Positions 36,483 to 45,815 of a stretch of 64,000 nt of DNA are shown here, in pieces. The position numbers and the translations under genes are program-made. Each line of letters begins with the position of its first letter. The first letter of the stretch is position 1. The notes under the pieces are model-generated. The model had not been told where the DNA came from. It did not search any database and saw nothing but the letters and a program-made list of their open reading frames with translations. The DNA comes from Isochrysis galbana (Eukaryota > Haptophyta > Isochrysidales > Isochrysidaceae): positions 4,524,226 to 4,588,225 of the forward strand of contig CM030937.1 of the NCBI GenBank assembly GCA_018136815.1, read 5' to 3'.

Positions 36483-36550
36483 TATGGCGGGGGGGAAGGG
36501 GCGGGGGAGTGGGGGTGTAGAAAGTTTTCCTACGTGAGTATAAAGTAGTA

Positions 36551-37072
36551 GGGCGTCGAATAACCCCCGGCGAGCACTATCTAGATACAAGTAGATAGTG
36601 CCGAAATGCCATCTAGTTACAAGTAGATAGTGCCCTTATGATATCTAGTTACAAGTAGACAGTGGATTTTCCGACCTAGATGTCTAAGATATCTAGATAT
36701 CTATATCTATAAGAGTCTAAAAGTAGAAGTAGAAGGAGCGCGGGCTCGAAAGAAAAAACGGCGAAAGCGTTGTCGGCGCCACCCACCGCCGACGGTGCGA
36801 GCATGTGGGGCATGCGCTGCCATCTAGCCGCGAGCTATATGGCTCGGGCATGGCAGTCTTGCCCGCACTATGTACGCCTGACGCCTGTCTATGTGTCCGT
36901 AAGCCTTAATTAATTAAAAGGAGGTAACTATTTACTAAATATCTAGCTTGCGGCCGATTGCTATCTAGTTACAAGTAGATAGTGCCTCGGCACTATCTAG
37001 TTACAAGTAGATAGTGAAATATCGGCCTAGATAGCTAGATATCTAGATATCTGGCTCTCTGCTTCGACGCCC
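36551..37072. mobile_element. TA-flanked MITE (522 bp) with hairpin repeats
   Basis: Inverted termini GGGCGTCGAA (36551-36560) and TTCGACGCCC (37063-37072), each flanked by TA (36549-36550, 37073-37074), as in Tc1/mariner-type insertions. Inside are five copies of a [C]ACTATCTAGTTACAAGTAGATAGTG unit, each itself able to fold into a 9-bp-stem hairpin, two clusters near the two ends. No coding frame. The central TCGGCGCCACCCACCGCCGAC recalls a phrase in the 3.8-kb satellite. Confidence 0.7.
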
Positions 37073-37204
37073 TAGAAAGTAGAGGGTCCACGGCCGCGTG
37101 TGCGGTGAGACTATTAAAAGGTTTAATGCCCGATATATTCACACTTAGCATGGAGATATATCACAACAGACTTCTACAGAATACATTATTAATTACGACG
37201 GCGT

Positions 37205-38520
37205 CGTGAAAAACTATTGTTATAGTTTTAGCGATGGAGCGCGCGCCGACCGCTCCCACCTCCCAGTCCCCCGCCGCCACGACGCCCCACCGGGGCCGCC
37301 CCAAGCCGCCGGAGCCGAAGCGCTCACAGGCCGCCCCCCTGACTGACAGCGATGTTGACATGATCCTTCCGCCCTCGCCGCCCCAACACCCACACAAGCA
37401 GGGAACAGGCAGAGTCCTGTTCCCTGCAGACCAACAGGGCCAGCATCTGGCCCTCCCACCAGCCTCTGCTGCCGCTCCTCCACAACAAGGACTCCCCATG
37501 GTGGGTGGCAGCCCTGCTGCCACCCCCATGGAGGCAACTCCTACCGTCAGTGCACCCCTCGGGGGCGGGCACTTCACTCAACAAACAATCCTTGGAGCCT
37601 TTACGGCTTCCAACCCCTCAAACATCAATCCACAGAAGTCGTACGCCCAGGCGGCCGGCCCTAAAGGGAAGCAACCACAAGAAGCACAGAAGGCCCCATC
37701 TCTGCCCCCCCAACATCCACCGCCGCCCTCGCGCAAGCGAGCGGACCCGCAGTCGGAACCGAAGCCAATCCAAAGACACAACACACAATTTGCCTCACCC
37801 CCCCATGATGATGAGGAGGAACCGGATGACACTCCTTTCTTCATCCAGCTAGCCCAGCTAGCTGAAGACAAGAAGGAGATCAAAAGCGAGGATGTAGCAA
37901 CCTACATGAAATTCCTTCTCTCAAAGCTTGAGGGTCTTGATGCCACCCCAGATGGGATGGATAAAGGACGCAAAGGTCCATGGATATTCTATGTCGATGA
38001 AGATGCGCACGACCAATTCAAGGCCGCATACGGCGATAAGCTTCAAGCAGCTCTCTCGGGAGTCCCCCCCAACGGTATGTTCTCGCCTCCCTCTTGTTCC
38101 GTTGAGTGACGAAGTGCAGTGGTCATAGGTGTTGGCCAGCGACTGGGGTCTGATCCGTCGCTGCTGTCGCTGCGTCATCGCCTCCTCTGCTCTGCTCTCA
38201 TACTTGAATCTAAGAACTCGGTACACTGTACACTCGCAACCTCCACCCTCCACCTCACTCACACTTTTCCTCCTCAACATCTATCCGCGCCCTCTGCGCC
38301 CTCGCCACTCGCTCGCTCGACTCGCAACAACCTGAACCAGCCCGACCCAATGTCTGGATCCCCCGCTTTCTGCAATCCCGACCTGACTAAGATGGCTGAC
38401 GAGGATGCGTCAGCCGCCGGTGCGTCTCCACTCGGCGCGCCATCTACGGACGAGGCTCGCCTCGCTACGACAAGATGGTAGAAGCAAGTGTGTATGTAGC
38501 CCGGAATCTTCAGATGTTTT
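37205..38520 (+). mobile_element. LINE-family copy with ORF1 but no ORF2
   Basis: ORF1 (37234-38109) is followed after 400 bp by the family 3' end GTAGCCCGGAATCTTCAG and a T-run (38490-38525). If one insertion, the ORF2 region is deleted, leaving a non-autonomous element of about 1.3 kb. The 5' leader is only weakly preserved (TATAGTTTTAGCGATGGAGC). Confidence 0.55.
37234..38109 (+). CDS. LINE ORF1-like (gag-like) protein
   Basis: 291 residues from MERAPTAPTSQSP. Pro/Gln-rich and disordered for about 200 residues, with a KSYAQAAGPKGKQP segment characteristic of LINE ORF1 linkers. Then comes an acidic helix (FFIQLAQLAEDKKEIKSEDV) and a short folded segment KGPWIFYVDEDAHDQFKAAY. The segment RGPWHIAVNEDCAQQFKAKY at 60650-60720 is homologous. 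The N-terminal MERA start is shared with fragments at 46207 (-) and 60460 (+). Probably an RNA-binding chaperone for retrotransposition (family inference). Confidence 0.6.
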   Translation: MERAPTAPTSQSPAATTPHRGRPKPPEPKRSQAAPLTDSDVDMILPPSPPQHPHKQGTGRVLFPADQQGQHLALPPASAAAPPQQGLPMVGGSPAATPMEATPTVSAPLGGGHFTQQTILGAFTASNPSNINPQKSYAQAAGPKGKQPQEAQKAPSLPPQHPPPPSRKRADPQSEPKPIQRHNTQFASPPHDDEEEPDDTPFFIQLAQLAEDKKEIKSEDVATYMKFLLSKLEGLDATPDGMDKGRKGPWIFYVDEDAHDQFKAAYGDKLQAALSGVPPNGMFSPPSCSVE

Positions 38521-39388
38521 TTTTTACTTCTCATCCTACACTCACACCCAGCCGTATCACAGCCACAGCCTCACACAGCCTATCACACGACAGCTAGGGG
38601 CCGGCCGGGGGGAGTTAAAATCCGGTACTTAGTTTTGTGCCTTGGATTCTAGTGCGGTCATGTGCATATCGTGATATCGTGGCCTGACGTGTTGGTGCAA
38701 GGCTAGTGGCTAGTGGGAGTAGCAGCTCTAACACTCATTCTTATTGTTGTCAAAACCAGATGCTATCGACACTGAAAAATTGGAAAAAGAAAAGAACGCG
38801 GTGTCCAAAGCTAGAGCCAAAGCATAGAGCAGCTAACTAGTTAGTAGTTAGCCGGAATATTGAATTATCATACATTTTTGTGGTCAATTATCAATTAAGC
38901 AGGTGTAAAGGACCAAGACATAAGACAAGCACATATTTCAGGCTCAACAGGGACGATGGACGACGAATGAAGGACGGAGGAGGCGGGGAGGGGGAGGTGA
39001 GGGGGAGGAGAGTCTGCAGTTGAGATTTGGATTTTGGTTGTTATCGGATTCAGACCCACAGAGAGGATAAGGGAGGCACGCAATATCACTACCTAGGTGA
39101 TGAAGGGGAAAGAAAGAAAAAGCGAGAGGGGCGCGGGGCGGGGGGGTCCACAGCCAAGTGCCAAGTGCAAGGAAGGAAAGAAGGAAAGCGTCGGAGGGAA
39201 AGGGAGAGGGAACGCCTCTTTGCCTTTGGTCTCATTGGGATCTGCCCCTACCCGTAACATGATTTGTTGGGTCCAATTGAAGGGACTTTTGGTCCCGTAG
39301 ATCGCTGCTTCAACTCGCTTTCTAACCTACTATCTCGCCGTTCACTCTGCCAGCCATTGACCCACGATGCCTTAGACCTGGGCGCGCC
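38521..39388. other. Intergenic with short repeat; no gene seen
   Basis: 38525-38585 (ACTCACACCCAGCCGTATCA, CAGCCACAGCCTCACA) resembles the block at 54720-54775 and more weakly 57030-57065. GA-rich sequence at 39080-39220. 3' flank of the S16 gene at the right end. Confidence 0.4.
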
Positions 39389-39736
39389 TCACATTGTAGG
39401 GGAATCAGCACTCGAGCCTATAGGCTCTTTGGGGACCGATGGCCGTGGGTTCTTCGATGGTAGCAAGCCACGTCGCGGTACTGGCGGCAAGATCTGAGCT
39501 CGTGAAAGGAGCTTGGCGACGGTCTCAGTAGGCTCTGCACCAATTCGGATCCAGTGGTACACTCTCTCGACGTCGAAGCGGACATGCTTGTTGCCATAGC
39601 GATCCGGGATAGGATCGTAGGTGCCGAGCTTCTCAAAATGCTTTCCATCGCGCGGTGCTTTGTTATCTGCGGCGACGATATGGTAGAACGGCTTGTGTAA
39701 CTTGCCAAAGCGCTGCAGCCTCAGTCTGACAGGCAT
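39389..39736 (-). CDS. Ribosomal protein bS16, organellar type
   Basis: 115 residues, ATG at 39736. MPVRLRLQRFGKLHKPFYHI, VAADNKAPRDGKHFEKLGTYDP and the YGNKHVRFDVERVYHWIRIGAEPT / ETVAKLLSRAQIL core match the complete S16 fold of the small ribosomal subunit, followed by a Pro-rich tail of about 30 residues common in mitochondrial forms. Mitochondrial rather than plastid location is inferred from the tail and nuclear coding. Upstream in frame there is no ATG in a better context for a long presequence. Confidence 0.92.
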   Translation of the reverse strand: MPVRLRLQRFGKLHKPFYHIVAADNKAPRDGKHFEKLGTYDPIPDRYGNKHVRFDVERVYHWIRIGAEPTETVAKLLSRAQILPPVPRRGLLPSKNPRPSVPKEPIGSSADSPTM

Positions 39737-40149
39737 CGATGGGCGCGGGGTCTCCAACCACCTCCGAGACCGCGCCGTAGGGGCAGGCGAGCGCGCAGTA
39801 AAGAAAAAAATCCAAGTCAGGAGATAATAAGGGGGTACTACTACTCTACGAGAAAATTTAAGGCGAAATTGAAAAAATATCCGCATCCGCATCGATTTTC
39901 TTGTAAGAAAGGTTCTGGGGTTTTGGGCGTTCCCACCGCGATTCAGCGGAGTTTTGCGGTCGGCAGGGCACCTTTCACCCGTCGGGAGAGGGCTCCGCGA
40001 GTTGGGGGAGATGGCGGAGCAGTTTAGCGGCGAGCCGGCCCCCAAGCCCCAAGCGAAAGCGGCGCACCAAGCACCAAGAACAAAGGAAGACGGATGCTTG
40101 CGGCGCGTCGCGCGCGATTGGCGTCGCTAGCTGGTAGCTGGGCGGTTCG
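39737..40149. other. S16 upstream region
   Basis: Presumed promoter side of the minus-strand S16 gene. AT-rich at 39830-39910, then GC-rich. No coding feature recognised. Confidence 0.35.
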
Positions 40150-41700
40150 TGGCTATTACATATGTGGTGCGGGCCGGGCACCGGGCTGGTGACCAAGAAC
40201 GGGCTCGCAGCGCGCCTGGGCTAGGTTCGAATAAGTGGGGCTCTCCGGGGGCCGCCGGGCCTCCGGCGCGGGTCCCCAGCGGTCGCACGCTAGCCGGAAG
40301 ATGCTGTCGTCTACCATGTAGTCGTACGGCGAGGCGAGGCGTGACGCCCTGTCCGCTATGGCGTTTTCGTACGTGCGTATGTACAGGGGTCTGAGTTCGA
40401 TGTCTTGCGAATCTGTTGTATTCCTGCCCATCTGAAGGCTGTGGCATGAATATTCGTGTAAGGTACGCGCTCACAATTACAATTTAACAGTTCCCCGTGT
40501 TGCCACTGACGCACAAGACACACAGATTCGGATTCCCCATGGTCTTAAGTCCAGGTTTGCAGATTTTGATTTTGGTCTCGAAATTTGCGATTCGAATTTT
40601 GTTTTTGTTGTTACTATAATTGTTGGCTCGTTTAATGTAATAAAACGGCATGACTTCGACTTCTCGTTCTGCAGTCGCTCTGCGAGACTCTCTCTCTCTC
40701 TCTCCGTCCTCCTCTCCTCGGCCGACGGCAGGAAGATTCGTCCAAAACATTCTCCGGTCCCAAGATATCTTGTGGGGCCGTTTCACGAGCCCCATCCCTC
40801 TGACCAGCTGACCAGCCCCTCCTCCCCCTGGCTGGCCCCCCCTGATCAGGACCTCCCAGGCAGCTCCAGTCGACCTGCAGGGGCGCGGAGCGCCAGCGAG
40901 GGAGAGGCAGGAGGGGCCAGGGCCATGCCCCAGCCTCATCTGCCCCTTGAGCTGTGCTCCCAGGCCCCTGCGCCCCTGCAGGCCACCTGGGGACCTGAAG
41001 AGGGGAAGAGGGGCCGCAGGCGCGCGCCATGGGCCCCCGCCGCAGGGAAGAGAGGAAGAAGAGGGAAGAGGGAGGGGAGGGGGAGCGGCAACTCTCCCCT
41101 CCGGTGTTTACGTGTTTACGTGTCTTCTCGACCTATTTGGGTAAGAGAAGACGGGGGCGCTAGAGCCAAGAGGGAAGGGCCGCGGCTCGCCGCGGCCACT
41201 CACTCGGGCGAGGGAGATTAGCCCCCCCCCCCCCCCTTGCGTTGTTTTACCCGAAAGGGGTTTTCCCCCAGCGTGGCCTCGAGGAGAGGGTGTGCGGGTG
41301 TGCTGGGGTGCGCAGGGCCAGTGCATGCACTGGGGGGAGGACAAATATCGAGGGGAGGGGGCACTGCCCCCTCTCCCCGGTACCACTCAGACACCTGGCT
41401 CGTCAGGCAAGGCGGGATTCCGGGACTGAAAAGTTGTGTCCAATTAGCTAGTGGGGTTGGCTAGGATATAACATTAATAATTTAATTGCGAATCGAGCAG
41501 GTACCAGAGCTTCTTGAGCTCGGACATGAGGAGCTGAAATGCTGAGATCTGGAGACCATGTTGGTGAGAATGAAGACAACCGCTTGGTTGTCCTCCCTCA
41601 ACAGCACGCGGCGCCCCGCGAGCTGAGGCTGAGGCAAGAAGTGTTGGACCGCGCGGTGTACCGCCGCGACCAGCTCTTTTATCTTTTACCGTGATGTGCC
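40150..41700 (-). pseudogene. Retroelement RNase H remnant, split by an insertion
   Basis: On the minus strand, 41700-41486 reads WTEGEFSWHITVKD, then after a frameshift ELVAAVHRAVQHFLPQPQ, GRRVLLREDNQAVVFILTNM, another frameshift, and ELKKLWYLLDSQ. At 40413-40150 it resumes DSQDIELRPLYIRTYENAIADRASRLAS and IFRLACDRWGP. LREDNQAVV...S...L and YIR-EN--ADR-SR are signatures of the RNase H of Ty3/DIRS-type retroelements. The 1.07 kb between is a separate insertion (40414-41485). At least two frameshifts make it non-functional. Whether the element is DIRS or Ty3 cannot be decided without its integrase or recombinase. Confidence 0.75.
40414..41485. mobile_element. 1072-bp insertion with 9-bp target duplication
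   Basis: TTGCGAATC occurs at both edges (40405-40413 and 41486-41494). Removing the insertion and one copy restores an uninterrupted retroelement reading frame (LLDSQDIELRP). Its interior (40760-41100) contains a rearranged relative of the 10767/33257 repeat (GGCGCGGAGCGCCAGCGAGG, AGCCTCATCTGCCCC). The ends are AT-rich and no long inverted repeats are visible; a retroposon is likely. Confidence 0.8.
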
Positions 41701-42027
41701 ACGAGAACTCGCCCTCCGTCCAAAACCAAAACGCCCGTCCGTGCCGCTCCCCTCGCCCATCCCCACAGAAGAATCAGAGTCAGATGGGGAGGAGAGGGGG
41801 GAGTCGTTGCGCTCCCTCGTTGCCCCCCGACGCAGGCTGCCGCCGCGCGGCGCCGACACTCGTCGGTCCCGGCGGCTCGCGTCGCGGGGAGAGTAGGGAA
41901 GGGTAGTTGAGGCCGGCTTTGCTGAGGGAGTGCCGAGTGCCGAGCTGTGCTCTCTCCTTGTATCTTGTATGTGCCGGGAGGAGAGCCTGTCCAACACTGC
42001 ATCCAACCAGGCATCTGGGTCCTCCAC
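41686..42027 (-). CDS. Ser/Arg-rich ORF upstream of the RNase H relic, possible gag
   Basis: MEDPDAWLDAVLDRLSSRHI then a long Ser/Arg/Gly-rich stretch (SPRDASRRDRRVSAPRGGSL). On the same strand and directly upstream of the retroelement RNase H, so it may be part of the same element. The opposite strand is also open, so coding status is uncertain. Confidence 0.3.
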   Translation of the reverse strand: MEDPDAWLDAVLDRLSSRHIQDTRREHSSALGTPSAKPASTTLPYSPRDASRRDRRVSAPRGGSLRRGATRERNDSPLSSPSDSDSSVGMGEGSGTDGRFGFGRRASSRGTSR

Positions 42028-42414
42028 CGGGGCGGGGAGAGCTCCTCCCGCGGGCTCGGGGGGGGGATGGGGGAGTCCGACTCGGAGGCGCCAGAGCCCT
42101 CTTCACCCTCTCTCTCATCTCTCACTGGTCACTGGGCGGACCAGACCCCACCCCCACCCGGTCATCCTGCTCACCCTACACATCTTCAGGTGGAGGGACA
42201 GAAGTGGGAGAGGTGGCCTTGCGGCGAGCTACTCGAGCTGCCGAGCCACCACTCGGCACTCGGCATTACGCAGCCGGGGCGGCGCCGGCGCTTGAGAGGC
42301 GCTGGCGGTGTGGCCGTGCGCGGCCTACTCTCCGTCGGAGAGGGCTCAATCGTTGGCAAGAGGCCCCGCGGAGCGGAGGCCGGGGCGCCAGGCGCCAGCG
42401 AGAGAGCGAAAGCC

Positions 42415-42565
42415 GAGAGAGAAGTCTAGAGCTCCGGAGCGCTACGAACGGGGGTTTACTTTTAAACCTTACATTTCTGTTGCCCGGCTCTGTCTGTATT
42501 TCTGTTGCCCGGCTCTGTATTTCCCATCTAAGGGGGCGACAAGCAGCGGACGGCGGTGTTCACCG
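42415..42565 (+). repeat. Composite repeat block before the glycosyltransferase-like gene
   Basis: 42415-42475 matches 7495-7560; 42474-42518 has TTTCTGTTGCCCGGCTCTGT twice; 42530-42562 matches 10189-10221 inverted. These abut the apparent 5' truncation of the next gene. Confidence 0.6.
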
Positions 42566-42679
42566 ACTCCCGCACCTAGTACTAGTAAAATATTTGCCTC
42601 CGGAGTCGCAGGCGGCGGCGGCCGGGCTCGACTGACCACCTCGCAGTCTGTCCTCGTGTGACGCTGTGCACCCACGGAG

Positions 42680-43705
42680 CTCTCGGCGATCTATCTGGTC
42701 TTCAGCGGCAGTAATGTCAGCTCCGCCATCTACTCCGCACTCGTCGCGCGTATCCACAACCCGCTGACGCCGATCGTGCTCCTCACGGACCGCGCACATC
42801 AGCGACGAGTTGAGGCAGCTGGCCTCCACTTCGCAGAGCTCGATACACTGCGTCAGAAGTATACGGCGCTCACTGAAGGCTATCGACAGCTCACGCCGAC
42901 GAACATCACCGGTGGTGGTCGCGAGTACGCGAACTTCTGCTGGCTCCGATGGCGATGGCTGTCAGCAGAGCTCGACCGCAAGCAGATATCGAATGATGCA
43001 ATGATAGGAACAATAGAGACGGATCTGCTCGTCTATGAGACGGTAGGCGATCGGCTGTCTGAGATGCGGGTCCTACATCCCGGGGCAGACGGTTTCGTCC
43101 TCATCAATGGTGCGTACGTTGTGGCCATACGTCGCGCATTTGCTGCTTTCTCTCGCTTTCAACGTTGGATTGTTCGTGGTGTGGACATCTCTGCCATTCC
43201 CCGAGATGGCTATGCCCTGCGTCTGGCCTCTAGTGAACGAGGCAACATCACGTTGGCACGCGATGCCTTGCTACGCTTCGGTGAGGTGATCGTACCCTTC
43301 CATGGTCCCAAGCGCACCTCTCATTGGATGGATCCCGTGCGCTTGAACAATGGTTCCAGCGTCCTAGTGCGCTTCAACGATATGAACGCCTTCAATGCGC
43401 ACAGGATTCTATCCCGCTCTTCACATTTACCGGAGCCGATGCGTGCGTCGTGGCATGCGGGCTTTCACCGATCCTCGTGCATCGAGGTGAATCAGATGTT
43501 CAAGTTCGAGATCCTCAGCTGGACAAGATCAGTTCCTTTTGTGAAAGAAATCACGAATGGGTGCTTGGGAAAGGCGTGCTTTCTGCATATGCAAGGTCCG
43601 CGAGCCAAGGCATCCTACTTTGCCGAGGCAGTCGATCGTAGCCTCACATGGATGCCAAACTTATCCCCTCGAATCCTAGATCACCGTAACCTGTCATGTT
43701 CATGA
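42680..43705 (+). CDS. Glycosyltransferase-like protein, 5' end missing or in another exon
   Basis: The frame is open from 42662 without ATG. From 42680 it reads LSAIYLVFSGSNVSSAIYSA, then NPLTPIVLLTDRAHQRRVEA, resembling the first strands of a nucleotide-sugar-binding fold. YANFCWLRWRWLSAEL followed by IGTIETDLLVYETV resembles the family stretch where a lineage-specific DxD (here ETD) binds metal. Later MDPVRLNNGSSVLVRFNDMNAFNA and HMQGPRAKASYF end near the C-terminus (HRNLSCS). About 340 residues. Family call is from fold-like pattern and is moderate. An upstream exon is needed; AG sites at 42678-42710 are possible acceptors. Confidence 0.5.
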   Translation, partial: LSAIYLVFSGSNVSSAIYSALVARIHNPLTPIVLLTDRAHQRRVEAAGLHFAELDTLRQKYTALTEGYRQLTPTNITGGGREYANFCWLRWRWLSAELDRKQISNDAMIGTIETDLLVYETVGDRLSEMRVLHPGADGFVLINGAYVVAIRRAFAAFSRFQRWIVRGVDISAIPRDGYALRLASSERGNITLARDALLRFGEVIVPFHGPKRTSHWMDPVRLNNGSSVLVRFNDMNAFNAHRILSRSSHLPEPMRASWHAGFHRSSCIEVNQMFKFEILSWTRSVPFVKEITNGCLGKACFLHMQGPRAKASYFAEAVDRSLTWMPNLSPRILDHRNLSCS

Positions 43706-44497
43706 AAGTGGGCTCTAGGGAAGCTCATGCAACTTGACACGCGTGAGATGTGTTAAAATTTCTATGCAAACGACGGCAATGAAATCGGGCTGATGCAAAG
43801 GGTCGTCACCAACGGCATCGGGCAACACAGCTCGCGTGCAACGACTGATACAACTGACTTAAATACATCTTTCCCGTGTTTGATTATTTGCATAGGGAGT
43901 ATATGCTTTCATTCAAGTTGGTCGAGGGTGGCGGGGGGCTCTCTCAATGCGTTTCGGGTGTAAGCTGTGAAAGGCGCATGACATCGAAAACCCCGGGGTA
44001 CTACGTACTACCCGGGACGGGGGAAATATGGCACCCCCGCTGTCCGTTGCCTCCCCTCACCTCTTTTGGGTGTCAGAGCAAGGCTGATCTCACCCTTGGA
44101 GATTGCCTGCAAGGGCAAGGGCGCGCCGGTAGCTGACACGGAACGCGGTTCTTGCGGGGAGCTCATGGAGCTTTCCTCGGGAGTGACTACGGGCATGGCG
44201 ATCGATGCACGACGCACGGAGGGCGCGGAAATGCGGAAGGAGGCTTGTGGCTTGTGGGGGGTGGTGGCAGGCGACTGGCGACTGGGGGTGGCTCAGGCGC
44301 GTGCTTGACTTGTATTGGGCGCTAGAAGAAGCGCTGGAGACGCGGCCTCTGACGGTGCGAGAACAGCGCAGCTCTAGAGGGCCATAACGATGGAAAAGCT
44401 TACGTTTGTCGCCTCACGTCATTTTTTCTCACACTGTAATCACACCAACGTTACATACGAAAACGCTAAAGTCGCGTTCCGTCAAAAGAGGACCAGG
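43706..44497. other. Intergenic, no gene seen
   Basis: 3' flank of the glycosyltransferase-like gene, then GC-rich sequence with short frames only. No supportable feature. Confidence 0.4.
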
Positions 44498-44543
44498 TGG
44501 TTTTTCAACATATCTGTTTTCTTTTTTAGTTATTAACAACAGG
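44498..44543 (+). repeat. 45-bp repeat also at 11235-11279
   Basis: See 11235-11279; one extra T in the T-run. Followed by 320 bp of unrelated sequence before the inverted GTGCACGCCGTGCG repeat. Confidence 0.7.
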
Positions 44544-44864
44544 CATCGAGCGCATGGGCCGATTGAAGCATTTTGCGCTCAATCAGCGTGGCCCATGGCC
44601 GATGTCGAGGAGGTCGGGTTGGATAACCCCCAAACCTCGTCTGTCCGAAGCTCCCTTTTGCGTCAACACTCATACATCCTCATCGATTTTGTGAGCCTGC
44701 CTTCCCGAGTGGTACCCTCTGAAATCTGAGTGGATGCCTGCCCGGAGGGTGAGCGAGGAGGGAGGAGGGAGACAGCCAGTAGGAGCCTTCTCACTCTGGT
44801 AGGCCGATGAGAGGGGAGAACCCCTCCGGGGAGCGGGAGAGAGAGAGATATCCGAAGACCAGAC

Positions 44865-45245
44865 CAGCCGTTTACGTTAATGTTCTCGTCATATACGGTA
44901 ATAATCAACCGGTCCCACGGGGGGTTCCGCCCGTCCTCCGCGCCCCGAGTTCCCCCGCGAAAAGAGTGAACGCACGGCGTGCACCTTCCTGGAAGTTGCT
45001 ATGCGCACGCACGGCGCCCCCGCGGGGGGGGCGCCGGTGCACATCGCGCCGTGCCCACGCACGGCGTGCACATGTGATTGCAAGTCATCACAGGCGCTGC
45101 GTAACGAAACATCTCGTATATGGCCAGTTTACGTAGTTGTGGGCCGCAGGGCTACACGTATGGAACGGGTGGATAGCGCACGCACGGCGTATCCGCGGGG
45201 GGACCGATGCACATCGCGCCGTGCCCATGCACGGCGTGCACCGAT
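44865..45245 (-). repeat. Inverted copy of the GTGCACGCCGTGCG dispersed repeat
   Basis: GTTTACGTTAATGTTCTCG...GAGTGAACGCACGGCGTGCAC and CATGTGATTGCAA...ACGAAACATCTCGTATATGG are the reverse of 11400-11760. A partial second unit follows at 45160-45245. Confidence 0.8.
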
Positions 45246-45268
45246 GTGATTAGCGAAGAAGCTTTGAC

Positions 45269-45380
45269 GGCGTCTCTCTCTTATAATTTTAACAAGATCT
45301 AATGTTAAACAACTACAATACAACTGTGGACATTTGATCGCTCAATTCGACTGATTTCCCACTATTGACGGAACGACACC
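45269..45380 (+). repeat. Copy of the 13713-13825 repeat
   Basis: Nearly identical to 13713-13825 over its full length, including ACAAGATCTAATGTTAAAC and the GACGGAACGACACCT end. Confidence 0.8.
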
Positions 45381-45382
45381 TT

Positions 45383-45601
45383 ATGCGGGCGCCCCCTCAC
45401 GTCCAACTTTCGCGAAAGTTACTGGACGCCCTTGCGAAGCGGCAAGACGCTCTCGAAGAGAATGTGAAGCTTCAAACTCATATGACAAATCAATTGTCAC
45501 ACCGCATCAATACACTAGCTAACGTCACACTGAGCTTGGTCAATCCGATGCCTCAAAACTATAATGAGCGTATGTTACTCCGTCAGCTGTCAGGTCGTTA
45601 A
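45383..45601 (+). CDS. Short coiled-coil ORF MRAPPHVQLSRK, unknown
   Basis: 72 residues starting directly after the repeat end at 45380. RKLLDALAKRQDALEENVKL is helical. Similarity to anything is not evident. It may be element-borne, since the start lies at a repeat boundary. Confidence 0.3.
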   Translation: MRAPPHVQLSRKLLDALAKRQDALEENVKLQTHMTNQLSHRINTLANVTLSLVNPMPQNYNERMLLRQLSGR

Positions 45602-45628
45602 ATCAGAAATCCCTAGATAGTACCGGGA

Positions 45629-45815
45629 GGTGATGGCGATTGAAACGCTTTTCCATGTGTAGGTGATTGAAGGCTTTTCCATGCGGTGGGGGTGATGGCG
45701 ATTGAACGCGTTTCCCACGTGTAGGCTGATGGTGATTGAACGCTTTTCTATGCTGTGGGTGATGGTGATTGAGCGCTTTTCTATGCTGTGGGTGATGGTG
45801 ATTGAGCGCTTCTCG
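45629..45815. repeat. Minisatellite, about six units of 33 bp, at the end of a LINE fragment
   Basis: GATTGA[A/G]CGCTTTTCTATGC with TGTGGGTGATGGT is repeated; the right-hand three units are nearly perfect, and units become diverged to the left. It directly continues the degenerate LINE ORF2 end on the minus strand (KDRLFVYPKGEKRSITITHS), so the unit seems to have arisen from LINE sequence. Confidence 0.75.

Noticed and set aside
36540-37080. CRISPR-like array (repeated CTAGTTACAAGTAGATAGTG units)
   Set aside because: Only five palindromic units in two clusters, no regular spacers, eukaryotic context; explained as MITE hairpins.
41907-42635. 242-codon plus-strand frame
   Set aside because: Opposite strand holds coding-like retroelement sequence; the frame runs through dispersed repeats at its end and has no recognisable domain.
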